Of a stretch of DNA of 64,000 nucleotides, positions 24,602 to 34,285 are shown in pieces; the first letter of the stretch is position 1; each line of letters starts with the position of its first letter. The DNA comes from Deltaproteobacteria bacterium. Its GTDB lineage: Bacteria > Desulfobacterota > Binatia > HRBIN30 > JACQVA1. Position numbers and translations under genes: made by a program. The stretch is from contig JACOST010000030.1 of the NCBI GenBank assembly GCA_016178705.1, positions 248,001-312,000 of the forward strand, read 5' to 3'. The notes beneath the pieces are model-generated. The model was not told where the DNA came from. It saw only the letters and a program-made list of their open reading frames with translations, and did not search any database.

Positions 24602-24718
24602 CGGTGACTCCGGGCGTGACCATCTACGGGTCGCGCGCTCACGTCAAGTGACTCGGGTCTCGTCATTCGTTGCCGAGCGGGCTCGACCTGTCGCGCCGTA
24701 GCCGCTACTACGTGGGCA

Positions 24719-25264
24719 GTGCCCACACCGACCTACAGCATTGTGTGCCACGAGTTACACGCCGCGCGGCAGCACCTGTACGACTTGGTCCGGCCGCTTT
24801 CGCAAGACGAGTTATGGTGGCTGCCGCCGCGAGCCGACGGCGTGTGCGTCAGCTATCACTTCGGCCACATCGCGCTGGTGGAAGATGAACACGTCGCGCC
24901 GGCCGCAGAGAAGCCTCCCCTCGCGCCGGCTGAGTTTCGCGACCTCTTCGGTGCCCACAACGCGAACAACAGCCATATCCGCCTCCCGTCGGGAGCGGAG
25001 ATCGTTGCCTACATGCAGACGGTGCGGGAACGCACGCTACTGGTGTTGGCGCTGCGCTTCCGCGCCATTCACGATGACGATGAAGCGATCGCGGCTTCAG
25101 AATTGTTCCGCGGGCTGATCAACCACGAGTACTCGCACACCAAGTACATCCGCCGCATCTGCGCCGAAATGCACCAGCCACCGGTCGAAGCGCCGGCGTC
25201 AGAGTTGGTGGTCGCGGACGAGTCGGCGGTCGCATCGCCGCAGTACCGCATCGGACATTGGTAG
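24719..25264 (+). CDS. DinB-family four-helix metal-binding protein
   Basis: 181 residues from GTG 24719. The pattern matches DinB/YfiT-like proteins: an N-terminal DELWWLPP motif after the first helix, His residues in SYHFGHIALVEDEH, and a later NHEYSHTKYIRRI helix; the three histidines are placed to bind one divalent metal. Such proteins are thiol transferases or unknown enzymes. No obvious ribosome site precedes the GTG, so the start is uncertain. Divergent from the DUF971 gene. Confidence 0.75.
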   Translation: MPTPTYSIVCHELHAARQHLYDLVRPLSQDELWWLPPRADGVCVSYHFGHIALVEDEHVAPAAEKPPLAPAEFRDLFGAHNANNSHIRLPSGAEIVAYMQTVRERTLLVLALRFRAIHDDDEAIAASELFRGLINHEYSHTKYIRRICAEMHQPPVEAPASELVVADESAVASPQYRIGHW

Positions 25265-25280
25265 GATCGGTAAGCTGAGA

Positions 25281-25670
25281 TCAGTTGATCGCGTGCGGTT
25301 CGCCGAGGCCGAACGGCGCGATCTCGACATCGAAACCGGTGCCGGTCGGCGTGACCATCTGGTAGGTCCCGTGCATCGTACCGAACGGCGTCGTCAGCGG
25401 ACACGCCGAGGTGTACTCGAACGCTTCGCCTGGCCGCAGCAGCGGCTGTTTGCCGACGACGCCGGGCCCCTTCACTTCTTCCACGGAGCCGTTGGCGTCG
25501 GTGATGATCCAGTGCCGACTCATTAGTTGCGCGGTTTCACCGCCCACGTTGGTGATCTGCACGGTGTAGATGAAGAACCACTGTTGCTGCTCGGGACTGG
25601 ATCGCTCGGGGACGTATTGCGACTGCACGGCAATGCGAATCCCGCGGGTTGTCGTTTCGGACGCGAACAC
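25281..25670 (-). CDS. apaG: ApaG domain protein
   Basis: About 129 residues from GTG 25670. It aligns over its length with ApaG: FFIYTVQITNVGGETAQLMS, RHWIITDANG, the GPGVVGKQPLLRPGEAFEYTS turn (quoted partly as GVVGKQPLLRPGEAFEYTS) and LTTPFGTMHGTYQM. ApaG is a fibronectin-type fold protein associated with Co2+/Mg2+ resistance in Salmonella; its molecular role is unsettled. A TTG start at 25706 is possible but gives a non-conserved extension. Follows the nitronate monooxygenase gene by about 50 nt. Confidence 0.88.
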   Translation of the reverse strand: MFASETTTRGIRIAVQSQYVPERSSPEQQQWFFIYTVQITNVGGETAQLMSRHWIITDANGSVEEVKGPGVVGKQPLLRPGEAFEYTSACPLTTPFGTMHGTYQMVTPTGTGFDVEIAPFGLGEPHAIN

Positions 25671-25719
25671 GAGCAGCCATGTACGCTGCGCAACGCGCGG
25701 GGTCAACGGCGCGCGCCGG

Positions 25720-26658
25720 TCACTCGCTCACGGCGCTCAGCCGCGCGATGGTCGCGTGAAAACCGGCGACGGTCTCGTCGACGATCTGTTGCACCGGTTT
25801 GATCGCATCGATGCGCCCGACTACTTGGCCGGCGAGGGCGATCGATGCCTCCATGTCGCCACCGAAGTACAGATCCATCGCGCGTCCGAACACGTCCATG
25901 CCGACGTGGTCGGCGCGCTCCAACTCCGTCGTCTTGTTGGTGCGCAGCGCCCGAAGCCCGGGGCGGCTGAAGCGGTTGAGGAAGACCGTATCGGTTTCGA
26001 CCGCCGACAGAATCGCCTGCTTCCAGTTCTCGTGCACCGGCGACTCGGCCGCCGACACCATGCGCGAGCCCATCTGCACCCCTTCGGCGCCGAGCGCGAA
26101 CGCTGCGGCCATGCTCGGTCCGTCGCAAATGCCGCCGGCCGCAATCACCGGCACGCTCACTTTGGAACAGACCAGCGGGAGCAGCACCATCGTCGCCACA
26201 TCGCGGGGATTCTTGAAGCCGCCGCCTTCGCCGCCTTCGACGACGAGGCCATCGACACCCGCGGCGAGCGCTTTCAACGCGGTGCTCAACGACGGTACGA
26301 CATGGAACACCGTCAGCCCCGCCGCCTTCAACTTCGCCGTGTACTGACGCGGGTCGCCGGCCGAGGTGGTGACGAAGCGCACGCCCTGCTCGACCACGAA
26401 CTCGACAATGCTGGGATCGCGCACGAACAGTTGCGCGATATTCACGCCGAAGGGCTGATCGGTGAGGTCGCGCATTTTGCGAATCTCGCCGCGGACGGCA
26501 TCGAGCTCGCCCGACGAGGTCTCGATGATGCCGAGCCCGCCGGCGTTGGAAACCGCTGACGCTAACTGCGCGCGGGCGATCCATCCCATCGGCGCTTGGA
26601 TGATCGGGTAGCGAACGCCGAGCAGACGCGTGACTCGATTGTCGATGCGATCCATCAT
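25720..26658 (-). CDS. Nitronate monooxygenase / FabK-like FMN oxidoreductase
   Basis: 312 residues, an FMN TIM barrel of the NPD (2-nitropropane dioxygenase) family. Recognisable pieces: YPIIQAPMGWIA at the N-terminus, GVNIAQ, the phosphate-binding VIAAGGICDG and the GAEGVQMGSRM strand. Members either oxidise alkyl nitronates with O2 or act as enoyl-ACP reductase II; the sequence does not decide between them, though the absence of nearby fab genes favours a nitronate or other flavin enzyme. ATG start at 26658. Confidence 0.85.
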   Translation of the reverse strand: MMDRIDNRVTRLLGVRYPIIQAPMGWIARAQLASAVSNAGGLGIIETSSGELDAVRGEIRKMRDLTDQPFGVNIAQLFVRDPSIVEFVVEQGVRFVTTSAGDPRQYTAKLKAAGLTVFHVVPSLSTALKALAAGVDGLVVEGGEGGGFKNPRDVATMVLLPLVCSKVSVPVIAAGGICDGPSMAAAFALGAEGVQMGSRMVSAAESPVHENWKQAILSAVETDTVFLNRFSRPGLRALRTNKTTELERADHVGMDVFGRAMDLYFGGDMEASIALAGQVVGRIDAIKPVQQIVDETVAGFHATIARLSAVSE

Positions 26659-26753
26659 GCCGGTTCTTTCACATCGTGCGCGGCCGGGCGCAAGCGGTGG
26701 CCTTGTCTCATTGCGCGCACATGCTAGGACTCCGCGCGCGAGGAGGATGGCGT

Positions 26754-27218
26754 ATGCTTGCGGTTGGTAACAAAGCGCCCGCGTTCAACTTGCCGGATCA
26801 GGACGGCAAGACGGTTTCGTTGAAGTCGCTGCTCAGCACCGGCGCCGTAGTGTTGTACTTCTATCCCAAAGACGACACTCCCGGTTGCACCAAAGAGGCG
26901 TGCAGCTTCCGCGATGACTTCAGTGCGTTCAAGAAGGCCGGTGCGCAAATCGTCGGCGTGTCGAAAGACAGCGCCGCTGCGCACACCAAGTTTCGCGCGA
27001 AGTACAAGCTGCCGTTCGCTCTGCTCGCCGATGAAGACACGCACGTCGTGCAAGCCTACGGCGTGTGGAAGGACAAGGTGCTCTACGGCCGCAAGTTCAA
27101 GGGCGTCGAGCGCACCACGGTGGTGATCGACAAGAAGGGCGTGATCCGCGCGATCTTTCCGAAGGTGAAGGTTGACGGTCACAGCGACGCGGTGCTGGCC
27201 GCGGTGAAGGCGTTGTAG
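26754..27218 (+). CDS. bcp: Thioredoxin-dependent peroxiredoxin (BCP/PrxQ)
   Basis: 154 residues from ATG 26754 with AGGAGG at 26741. PrxQ type: peroxidatic Cys45 in DDTPGCTKEACSF and resolving Cys50 five residues on, the arrangement of alpha-helical two-Cys PrxQ enzymes. It reduces hydroperoxides using thioredoxin, for which this window encodes two candidates and a reductase. The catalytic residue is an ordinary TGC/TGT codon, in contrast to the redoxin at 22 kb. Confidence 0.95.
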   Translation: MLAVGNKAPAFNLPDQDGKTVSLKSLLSTGAVVLYFYPKDDTPGCTKEACSFRDDFSAFKKAGAQIVGVSKDSAAAHTKFRAKYKLPFALLADEDTHVVQAYGVWKDKVLYGRKFKGVERTTVVIDKKGVIRAIFPKVKVDGHSDAVLAAVKAL

Positions 27219-27225
27219 CTCGGGC

Positions 27226-30200
27226 TCACGCGTCGGCGAGCAGATAGGTCAGGTCGTCGCGCGTGAGCGAGCGCGCAAATCCATCTTCGCCGAGCAGATC
27301 GCGCGCCAGCGCCGCCTTGCGCTGCTGCAACTCCCAGATTTTCTCCTCGATCGTCCCCTGCGTCAGCATGCGGTAGGCGATCACCGTGCGGTCCTGCCCA
27401 ATGCGATGCGTGCGATCGATCGCTTGCGCTTCCACCGCCGGGTTCCACCACGGATCGAACAGCACGACGTAACTCGCCGCGGTGAGGTTGAGGCCGGTAC
27501 CGCCGGCCTTGAGTGAGATCAGGAACACGCACGGATCGGGATCGTTCTGAAACGCCGCTACGATCTGCTCGCGCTTCACTGACTGACCGGTGAGCATATG
27601 GTGCGCGATCGCGCGCCCCCGCATCTCGGTACTGAGCAGCTTGAGGCATTGCACGAACTGCGAGAACAGCAGCACCTTGTGTCCCTCGGCGAGCAATGGT
27701 TCGAGCAACTCGAATAACGCATCGAACTTTCCCGACCCGAGATCGGCCTTGCCGCGCGCCAGCACCGGATGGCAGCAGATCTGCCTCAGCCGCGTCAGCG
27801 CCGCGAGTATGGCGATCTTGTTCTGCTTGACGCCGCCGGGCGCCTCGCTGAGTTCGTCGACCAACGCGCGGCTGCGCCGGAGTTCGGCGAGATAGAGCTG
27901 GCGCTGACCCGGGGTCAGCTCGCAATCGCGGCGCTCCTCGATGCGCTCCGGGAGATCGGTGGCGACCTCGCGCTTCATGCGCCGGAGCAACACCGGACGC
28001 AGCTTGGCCGCCAGCAGCGTGCGCGTGTGCCCAGGTGCATCGAGGCGATCGAAGCGGCTGCCGAACTGCCCGCGACTGCCGAGATAGCCGGGGTTGACGA
28101 AGTGCATGATGCTCCACAGATCGAGCGCGCGATTCTCCAGCGGCGTGCCGGTGAGCGCCAGCCGATGGCGCGCGCGCAACTCAAGCGCGGCCTTGGTGCC
28201 CACCGCATCCGGGTTCTTGATGTTCTGCGCTTCATCGAGAATCGCCGCGCGCAGTTCGATCTCGCGCCACGCCGCGATGTCGCGCCGCAGCAGCGCGTAG
28301 TTGGTGATGATCAGATCGTGCTGCGGAATCTCGCGCCGCAGCGCGTGCCGGGTTTCGCCGCTGCTCAGCAAGAGCACGCGCAGACCCGGAACGAAGCGCT
28401 CCGCCTCGCGCACCCAGTTGTGCATCACCGACGCCGGACAGACGACGAGGCTCGGCCCGCCGTCGGGCTCGGTCACGCGCAGATGTTCCAGCCAGGCCAA
28501 CGCTTGCACGGTCTTGCCGAGCCCCATGTCGTCGGCAAGCACCGCGCCGATTCCGAGCGACGACGTGTAGGCCAGAAAGTCGAGGCCCTGTTGCTGATAC
28601 GGGCGCAGCTCCGCGGTCAGACCCGCGGGCGGCGCGATGGATGGCAACCCGTCGAAGCGCGCGACTCGTTCGCGCAAGTCGGCGATCGCCCGCATGGCTT
28701 GCGCATCGGCGCCGAGGCGTTGCAACGCCTCCAGGCTCGCGTCCTTTGCACTCGCCAACTGCCACAGCGACAGCCGCTGCTCGCCCTGCCCGGCTTCGAT
28801 GCCGAGATCGGCGAGCACTTGCAGCGTCTCTTCATGCACCGCCGCCACGTCACGCCGCACCCAGCCCGACGGCAACTTCACGAAGCGGCTGGTCGCGTTA
28901 TGCAACTTTGCCAGGTCGGCGTCGGACAACTGCAAGCTCTCGCTCTCCCACTGCGCCGACACCGCGAACCAATCGATGCCGCTGGTCGTCACCTGGATGC
29001 GCGGCGTTACGCGTTCCTGTCCGCTCAGCAAACGGCGCAGGCGATCGGTGCCGAAGAACGTTATTCCGTCGGGTCGCGCGTCCCAGCAGTCCGCGAACGC
29101 CTCCATGCGGCGCGCGCTGAGGAGGAGCCACCAGCCAACGCCGCGGTCGTCCCACGATACCGGTGCGCGGCCGCCCGGGCCGCGTTTGGTGCCGGGCTCA
29201 GCCGTCGTGCTGGCGAGCCACACGATCGCGGGTTCAACGGCCTCGGGGTCGGGTGCCTCGATCCAGATGTTCACCGGGGCCATGATCGCGGGAGTTGGCC
29301 GCGCGTCGAGTGCGGCACCCGGCGGTGCTTCAGCATCCGAGCTTTCAGCGATGGCCTGATATGCGGCGAGTACCGGCGCGGCCCCGATCTCCGCCGCACG
29401 TAGTCGCACCCAGCCATCGGTCGGCGTGTATTCGAACCGCACCGTATCGGCCGCAGCCGGCTGTCCGGGGCGCCACTCGGGTTCGTTGTGCGCGAACAAG
29501 CGGATTTGCAGCCAGTCGTCGTCGCGCAGATCGAGCGCGATCGCCGGACGAACCACGTGCACGTGGGTGTGCGGTGCGAGCGCTTCGCGCAAATGCGGAA
29601 AGTGCGTCGCGAGCGTGGTCAGCACCGGTCGGCGGTGCGATTCGGGAAGCGGCAGGCCACCAGCCGCCCGATACTGAGCCAGCAGCGCGCGCGGCGGCTC
29701 TTCGCTCACGAGGGAGAACTCACCGTCGGCCAGCACCAGACTCGGATGGTGCCGCGCCCACTCTGTCGGACCGCCGAGGTAGACCACGTCGTCGAGCCGA
29801 CGTTGACGGCCGTCGGGCCACAGCACGGCGAAGTCGACCCACGCTTGGTCGTCGCGTGCCTCACACACCGGCAGCACACGTGCCGTGGCGTTGCTGAGCC
29901 GTACCGGGGAACCGGTCGACACGCCGCCACGCGCGGCGAGCGCTGGATCGAGATCAGCGGCCCACGTCGCCAACGTCGAGCCCGACACTCGCGTCACCAG
30001 AGCCTTAAGCGCGCTGCCGCTCAGTTCGCGGCCGATGCCGTAGGCGACGCGATCGTAAGAATTCACCGAGCCGACGCCGGCGTCGACCAGCCATTCGAGC
30101 AACGCAGCTTCGTCGGGTGCGAGCAGTTCCGGCGAGCCGCGCAACTCGTTGCGCAGTTGCTGGAGCTGCTGCTGCGTGCGCGGTTGGTCAGTCAAACGCA

Positions 30201-31047
30201 AGGTGGTTAGCAGCCCGGTGGCGGTCACTGTTGGTTCACCGTCGGCGGTGGTCGCGAGCGACAGGGCCAAGCGCAGGTGGCGCTGCGCCACAGTGCGCCG
30301 CCGTTCGGCCCAGCCGACTAACTCGCGCAAGAGCGTGGCGCGCGCCCGCTCCGCCGTGCGAGCGGCCAAGTCACGTCGATCGCGATAGGGCTCCAGTTCG
30401 CGCGGCAGCCAACCATTGGCATAGCGCGCGATCTCTTGCGCCAACCGCCAGCAACGCAGATCCGGATCCTCTTCGCGCACGCTCTCCGCCAGCGGCGGAA
30501 GATAGGGGCCGAGCCCAGCCACGGGAGCACGGACCAACAACTGCTGCAGCGCGTACTCGCGTTCCCAAATCTGCGGCGCGCGCCGCAGCTTCTCCAACGC
30601 AGCCGAACGGACGGCTTGGACCTTTCGAGCCGGCGCCGCGTCCGCGATCGACACTCGGGGCGGCGCGAGCGACCGCGCTGGCAGCAGTCGCGCCAATCGC
30701 GGATCGGCAAACCCACCCTGCCCCTGCCCGGCGTTCAGCACGCTGCAGGCGACTGCGTAGGCATGTTTGCAATACGGCCCGACCGGGCAAGAACACTCCG
30801 GCATCCAGCCGTCGCCATCGTCCCATTCCCAACCGGTGACGTAGAGGTCGCTGCCGCGCACGGTCGCACTGAGATGGTCGCCGCGGATGGTGAGTGCGCC
30901 GACGCGCCCGATCGCGGCGTAGTCGCGCCCGCGCTGTTGCACCGGACGGGCGAACTGTTCGAGTTCGCTCATGAGCGCCGTCAGTAGAGGCGCCGAAAGC
31001 AACTCGGTTGTCCGCCCGGACACGCTTGATCCTCTCACTTCTTCCAC
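27226..31047 (-). CDS. SNF2/Rad54-type helicase with N-terminal SWIM zinc finger
   Basis: 1273 residues. An N-terminal SWIM finger (Cys85, Cys87, Cys93, His95 in CSCPVGPYCKH) is followed by about 600 residues without assigned domain, then the SNF2 ATPase core from about residue 820: motif I DDMGLGKT (Lys845), motif II LDEAQ near 938, and the C-terminal helicase lobe with LFSQFVQCLKLL, SLKAGGTGLNLT and RTHRIGQDRTV. This is the bacterial SWIM-SNF2 architecture (HepA-like group), presumed to move proteins along DNA or RNA polymerase. Motif II is DEAQ instead of DEAH. No methylase or nuclease partner lies next to it, so I see no reason to call it a defence gene. Confidence 0.9.
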   Translation of the reverse strand: MEEVRGSSVSGRTTELLSAPLLTALMSELEQFARPVQQRGRDYAAIGRVGALTIRGDHLSATVRGSDLYVTGWEWDDGDGWMPECSCPVGPYCKHAYAVACSVLNAGQGQGGFADPRLARLLPARSLAPPRVSIADAAPARKVQAVRSAALEKLRRAPQIWEREYALQQLLVRAPVAGLGPYLPPLAESVREEDPDLRCWRLAQEIARYANGWLPRELEPYRDRRDLAARTAERARATLLRELVGWAERRRTVAQRHLRLALSLATTADGEPTVTATGLLTTLRLTDQPRTQQQLQQLRNELRGSPELLAPDEAALLEWLVDAGVGSVNSYDRVAYGIGRELSGSALKALVTRVSGSTLATWAADLDPALAARGGVSTGSPVRLSNATARVLPVCEARDDQAWVDFAVLWPDGRQRRLDDVVYLGGPTEWARHHPSLVLADGEFSLVSEEPPRALLAQYRAAGGLPLPESHRRPVLTTLATHFPHLREALAPHTHVHVVRPAIALDLRDDDWLQIRLFAHNEPEWRPGQPAAADTVRFEYTPTDGWVRLRAAEIGAAPVLAAYQAIAESSDAEAPPGAALDARPTPAIMAPVNIWIEAPDPEAVEPAIVWLASTTAEPGTKRGPGGRAPVSWDDRGVGWWLLLSARRMEAFADCWDARPDGITFFGTDRLRRLLSGQERVTPRIQVTTSGIDWFAVSAQWESESLQLSDADLAKLHNATSRFVKLPSGWVRRDVAAVHEETLQVLADLGIEAGQGEQRLSLWQLASAKDASLEALQRLGADAQAMRAIADLRERVARFDGLPSIAPPAGLTAELRPYQQQGLDFLAYTSSLGIGAVLADDMGLGKTVQALAWLEHLRVTEPDGGPSLVVCPASVMHNWVREAERFVPGLRVLLLSSGETRHALRREIPQHDLIITNYALLRRDIAAWREIELRAAILDEAQNIKNPDAVGTKAALELRARHRLALTGTPLENRALDLWSIMHFVNPGYLGSRGQFGSRFDRLDAPGHTRTLLAAKLRPVLLRRMKREVATDLPERIEERRDCELTPGQRQLYLAELRRSRALVDELSEAPGGVKQNKIAILAALTRLRQICCHPVLARGKADLGSGKFDALFELLEPLLAEGHKVLLFSQFVQCLKLLSTEMRGRAIAHHMLTGQSVKREQIVAAFQNDPDPCVFLISLKAGGTGLNLTAASYVVLFDPWWNPAVEAQAIDRTHRIGQDRTVIAYRMLTQGTIEEKIWELQQRKAALARDLLGEDGFARSLTRDDLTYLLADA

Positions 31048-31083
31048 TTACAACCGGCGCCACGCGCGAAGGGACATCCATCC

Positions 31084-31764
31084 ATGCCGAAGATGCACGA
31101 GCGTGTCCAGCGTTTGCACGAGATCGAGGCGGTTATCTTCGATCTCGATGGCGTGCTGGTGGATTCCGAGCCGATTCATTTTCGCGCCGCGAATCGCGTG
31201 CTGGCGCGCTACGGCACCGCCATCAGCGACGCCGACTATCGGACCTACATCGGCCTCGGTGAGGGGCCGACGTGGACGGACTGGCGACGACGCTTTGGGT
31301 TGCGGCCCTCCCTCCACTCGCTGCTGGAGCACCACACTGCGGCGCGCCTGCAAGAGATTGCCGCGGGTGTGCCGGCGATTGCCGATGCGGTCGATCTCGC
31401 GCGGCGCCTGCGCGACGACGCCGTTCCGCTCGCCATCGCGTCGTCATCGACGCCGGCGGTGATCGACGCGCTATTGACCGCGCTCGGTCTTGCCGATGTC
31501 TTTTCACTCCGCGTCTCCGGCGAAGATCCCGAGGTCCATGCCGGCAAGCCGGCTCCCGACATCTATCAATGCGCCGCGGCGCGACTCGGCGTGGCGCCGA
31601 CCGCGTGTGTGGCGATCGAAGACTCCGGCCCTGGCGTGCTTGCGGCGACGCGTGCCGGCATGTTCTGCATCGCCGTGCCGACTCGTTGGACCGCCGATCA
31701 GGACTTCAGCGCCGCCGACGTCGTGATGGAAAGCCTGCGCTACTTCCCGTTGCTGGTAGGGTGA
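31084..31764 (+). CDS. HAD-superfamily hydrolase (beta-phosphoglucomutase-like)
   Basis: 226 residues. Motif I FDLDGVLVDSEP with nucleophile Asp20 and acid Asp22, helical cap, motif II serine in IASSS, motif III lysine in HAGKPAPDIY, and motif IV IEDSGPGV. The order and cap match the phosphoglucomutase/phosphatase (GS-type) subgroup. Probable sugar-phosphate phosphatase or mutase; substrate not readable. The gene is divergent from the SNF2 gene with a 36-nt gap, so promoters overlap. Confidence 0.88.
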   Translation: MPKMHERVQRLHEIEAVIFDLDGVLVDSEPIHFRAANRVLARYGTAISDADYRTYIGLGEGPTWTDWRRRFGLRPSLHSLLEHHTAARLQEIAAGVPAIADAVDLARRLRDDAVPLAIASSSTPAVIDALLTALGLADVFSLRVSGEDPEVHAGKPAPDIYQCAAARLGVAPTACVAIEDSGPGVLAATRAGMFCIAVPTRWTADQDFSAADVVMESLRYFPLLVG

Positions 31765-32155
31765 AGGTTCGCTCGAACCTGAGGCCGACAGAAAACTCAC
31801 CGCCGAGAACGCCGAGCACGCAGAGAGAGGGCGCCACAAGAGTATCCGAGAATTTCGTTCCCTTCATTGACACTGAATTTCGTTTGGCTCCTCCTTCGAA
31901 AATTGTCGCTGGGGGCAGGGAGCCGTAGGGGCCGCGCTTGCTCGGCCCGGCGGGGGGCGCAGCAAGCAGCGCCCCTACGACAATCCTATTTCATCGCCTT
32001 CGGGCGACCGCCGGTCATGGAGACTTCGTGGTTTCGGGCTCTATGGCTCGGCGCCCTCGGCGCGCTCTGCAGTGAGTTTGTTTGTGTCACATCAGGATTG
32101 ACTGGCCAACGCGCCGGCGTACCCTGCCAGGCATTCCAACTCAGGAGGTGTCATC
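31765..32155. repeat. Non-coding gap with a GTAGGGGC/GCCCCTAC inverted repeat
   Basis: The 391-nt gap between the HAD and GST genes shows no believable gene. GTAGGGGC (31925-31932) and GCCCCTAC (31971-31978) face each other around GC-rich filler. The earlier part has GCCGAGAACGCCGAG words typical of dispersed filler repeats. The GST promoter must lie in the last 100 nt but I cannot point to it. Confidence 0.6.
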
Positions 32156-32764
32156 ATGAAGTTGTACGATTTCGCCGGCGCGCCGAACCCAAAGAAGGTG
32201 CGCGTCTATCTCGCCGAGAAGGGCATCAAGGTGCCGATCGAGGCGGTCGACATCATCAGCCAGCAGAACCGCACGCCGGAATTTCTGAAGAAGAATCCGC
32301 TCGGCGGCCTGCCGGTGCTCGAACTCGACGACGGCTCCCACCTCACCGAGTCGTTGGCAATCATCGAGTACTTCGAAGAGCTGCATCCGAACCCGCCGAT
32401 GATCGGCAGCACGCCGTTGGAACGCGCGCGCGTGCGCGCGCTCGAACGCATCGCCGAGTTGGGTGTGCTCTCCAACGTGGCGACGGTCTTCCAGAACACC
32501 AGTCCATTCATGGCTGGGCGGCTGAAGCAGTCGGCCGACGCGGCAGAGAACGCGCGGACGCGCTTGGCGGGGAATCTCAAAGCTCTCGACAACGCGATCG
32601 GGTCGCGGCCATTCGTCGCCGGGGAACGTCCGACCATCGCCGATTGCACGCTGTGCGCCGCCCTCGGCTTCGCTGAGTTTGCCGGCGTGCCGTTGGATGC
32701 GTCATTCAAGAACCTGACGCGTTGGTACGAGGCGTACAAGCAACGGCCGGCCGCCGGCGCGTAG
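32156..32764 (+). CDS. Glutathione S-transferase family protein
   Basis: 202 residues, ATG 32156 preceded by AGGAGGTG. N-terminal thioredoxin-like domain (KLYDFAGAPNPKKVRVYLAE, NPLGGLPVLELDDG with the cis-Pro, and LTESLAIIEYFEE for glutathione gamma-glutamyl binding) and an all-helical C-terminal domain ending in FVAGERPTIADCTLCAALGF with the N-capping motif. The catalytic Ser/Tyr is not obvious at the N-terminus (APNPKK). Conjugates or isomerises electrophiles. The next gene downstream lies in the inverted-repeat-bounded cassette, which begins 18 nt after the stop. Confidence 0.88.
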   Translation: MKLYDFAGAPNPKKVRVYLAEKGIKVPIEAVDIISQQNRTPEFLKKNPLGGLPVLELDDGSHLTESLAIIEYFEELHPNPPMIGSTPLERARVRALERIAELGVLSNVATVFQNTSPFMAGRLKQSADAAENARTRLAGNLKALDNAIGSRPFVAGERPTIADCTLCAALGFAEFAGVPLDASFKNLTRWYEAYKQRPAAGA

Positions 32765-32831
32765 AGCGGTGTGGGCTGCCGCTCAGAGTCTGTGAGGAAA
32801 TCGCGCGCGCGGCGGTTCCGAGCGCGGCGGA

Positions 32832-32854
32832 AGGGCGGAGCATCGCTCCGCCCT
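32832..32854. terminator. Perfect 10-bp hairpin downstream of the GST gene
   Basis: AGGGCGGAGC and GCTCCGCCCT pair perfectly around ATC. No T-run follows. It lies inside the left part of the cassette and could stop transcription entering from the GST gene. About 45 nt on, TGTCC-6-GGACA (32894-32909) followed by GGGACACTACC resembles an insertion-sequence end; no transposase gene is present. Confidence 0.5.
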
Positions 32855-33267
32855 CAGGGGTGTGGTGGGACCTGGCTTGGCTTGGACCAGTACTGTCCGA
32901 ACTAGGACACTCGGGGCGGGAAATTGGGACACTACCGGAGATTTTCAACTGACCCACTACCAGACTCTTGCGTGCACCAGCCGAAGCGACTACAAAGAGA
33001 GCCTCCACTTTATTCAGCTCCCCGAGCGCCGGGCGGAGGGCGAGGGTGAGCTGCGGACTAGCGCCGGATCAATTGGGTTGGGTTGTACCACCGCTACGCG
33101 TCGTCGGGATGAGCGGCGTACCGCTGGGGTACAAACGGCGATGTCCACGGTCGTATAGGGCTAGCTTCGTCTGCTTGACAGCCCTGAACCCAACGGGCAC
33201 AAGAAACGCGCGGCATGGTCAGTCGGGACTGGACCGTGCCTCGACGTGGACAACGGACCGCAGCAGC

Positions 33268-34272
33268 ATGCAACCGGACTCAGCGGGGGAGCAGTCGGTT
33301 TCGCTCTTGATGGATGATCTGGTGGACGATCCATGGCGGGTGACGCACGGATTCACACCGGAGGTTCAACGGTGCAGCGATAAGCTGTTTTGTGCCGCAT
33401 CTGACGAACGGCGCGGCGATATTCTTTCTGAATGGCTGGCCCAGCATCAGCCCTGCATCTTTGGCAAGATGGCGGCCAGAAAGGGTGGAGTGGAGTTCTG
33501 TTTTCTGACGGACGATGATCTTCTCGGTTCAGACCTTCCCGTTCAGCGGAAGATTCTGAGTTGTCGGCGAGCGTGGCGCGAAACGGCACTGCGGGGCGAG
33601 AGAAGTGCCTTTGTAATTGTCGCCCTATCCGAGAGGATCACGGTTGCGCTTCCGAACCTGGCAGCGAAGCGGCTGGCCCTCAAGCTTGCAAGCCTATACC
33701 TGTGCGCACAAGTTCAGCCCGACGAGGTCAAGCAGGACGCTCTTTTCCTTGAGGCCGCTGGCTTCCGCAGGCGCTGGCGCGTTGGCGTGAACTACTTTTC
33801 ATCCCATGGCGACGGGAGGTGGTGGAAGGATCATCGCATCCCCGGCGGAATGGCGTTTTCAATGAACTCAGTCGGGCACATGGCGCTGTGCCAGCGAGCG
33901 ATCAAGAAGTACGACGACTCCGACCCTCGGGGGCTTCTATGGGCACTCCAGGTCGCGATGCAGCTCATTGACGACACTACGCCTGGCATTTCGGGCCGGA
34001 ATACAAGACTGTTCGAACTCAGTGAGGTTGCTGCAACTTTGCGGTGTCCGTTTTCACCGCCACCGCGCAATCTTCAAACGAAAAACTTCTGCGTGTACGA
34101 AGGGCAATACCACACCGATGTGACCGTGCCCTCAGAATACTTCGACCCCTGCATAGAACGGCCCGCATCTCTTGGGTTGAGAACCGACCTGGATCTCACG
34201 TACCTCCACAACGATGCGCCAGACAACCCCGACTACCGCGAGATCGGCGCGGGCGTCGATACCGAGAATTGA
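33268..34272 (+). CDS. Hypothetical protein, first gene of the cassette
   Basis: 334 residues from ATG 33268; the frame is open to 32968, but the extra 100 residues are arginine-rich and do not look like protein. No family recognised with confidence. Soluble, no signal peptide or membrane helix. A PCIFGKMAARKGGVEFCFL segment recalls weakly the PCxFxxxA motif of YqcI/YcgG-type proteins, and a later NYFSSHGDGRWWKDHRIPGG stretch is rich in aromatics, Gly and His and could be a binding site. Several Cys residues (CIFGK, LYLCAQ, CPFSPP) without a clear zinc pattern. Codon use and GC differ from flanks. The second gene follows after 13 nt, so the two form an operon. Confidence 0.6.
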   Translation: MQPDSAGEQSVSLLMDDLVDDPWRVTHGFTPEVQRCSDKLFCAASDERRGDILSEWLAQHQPCIFGKMAARKGGVEFCFLTDDDLLGSDLPVQRKILSCRRAWRETALRGERSAFVIVALSERITVALPNLAAKRLALKLASLYLCAQVQPDEVKQDALFLEAAGFRRRWRVGVNYFSSHGDGRWWKDHRIPGGMAFSMNSVGHMALCQRAIKKYDDSDPRGLLWALQVAMQLIDDTTPGISGRNTRLFELSEVAATLRCPFSPPPRNLQTKNFCVYEGQYHTDVTVPSEYFDPCIERPASLGLRTDLDLTYLHNDAPDNPDYREIGAGVDTEN

Positions 34273-34285
34273 GGAGGGAGCCACC

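Noticed and set aside
27226-31047. SNF2 helicase as part of a defence system
   Set aside because: The neighbours are PrxQ, HAD and GST; no methylase, nuclease or PLD partner is present, and SWIM-SNF2 proteins are common outside defence.
32894-32930. TGTCC-GGACA palindrome followed by GGGACACTACC as a true insertion sequence
   Set aside because: It resembles an IS end, but no transposase or partner end is visible; kept only as a note on the cassette.
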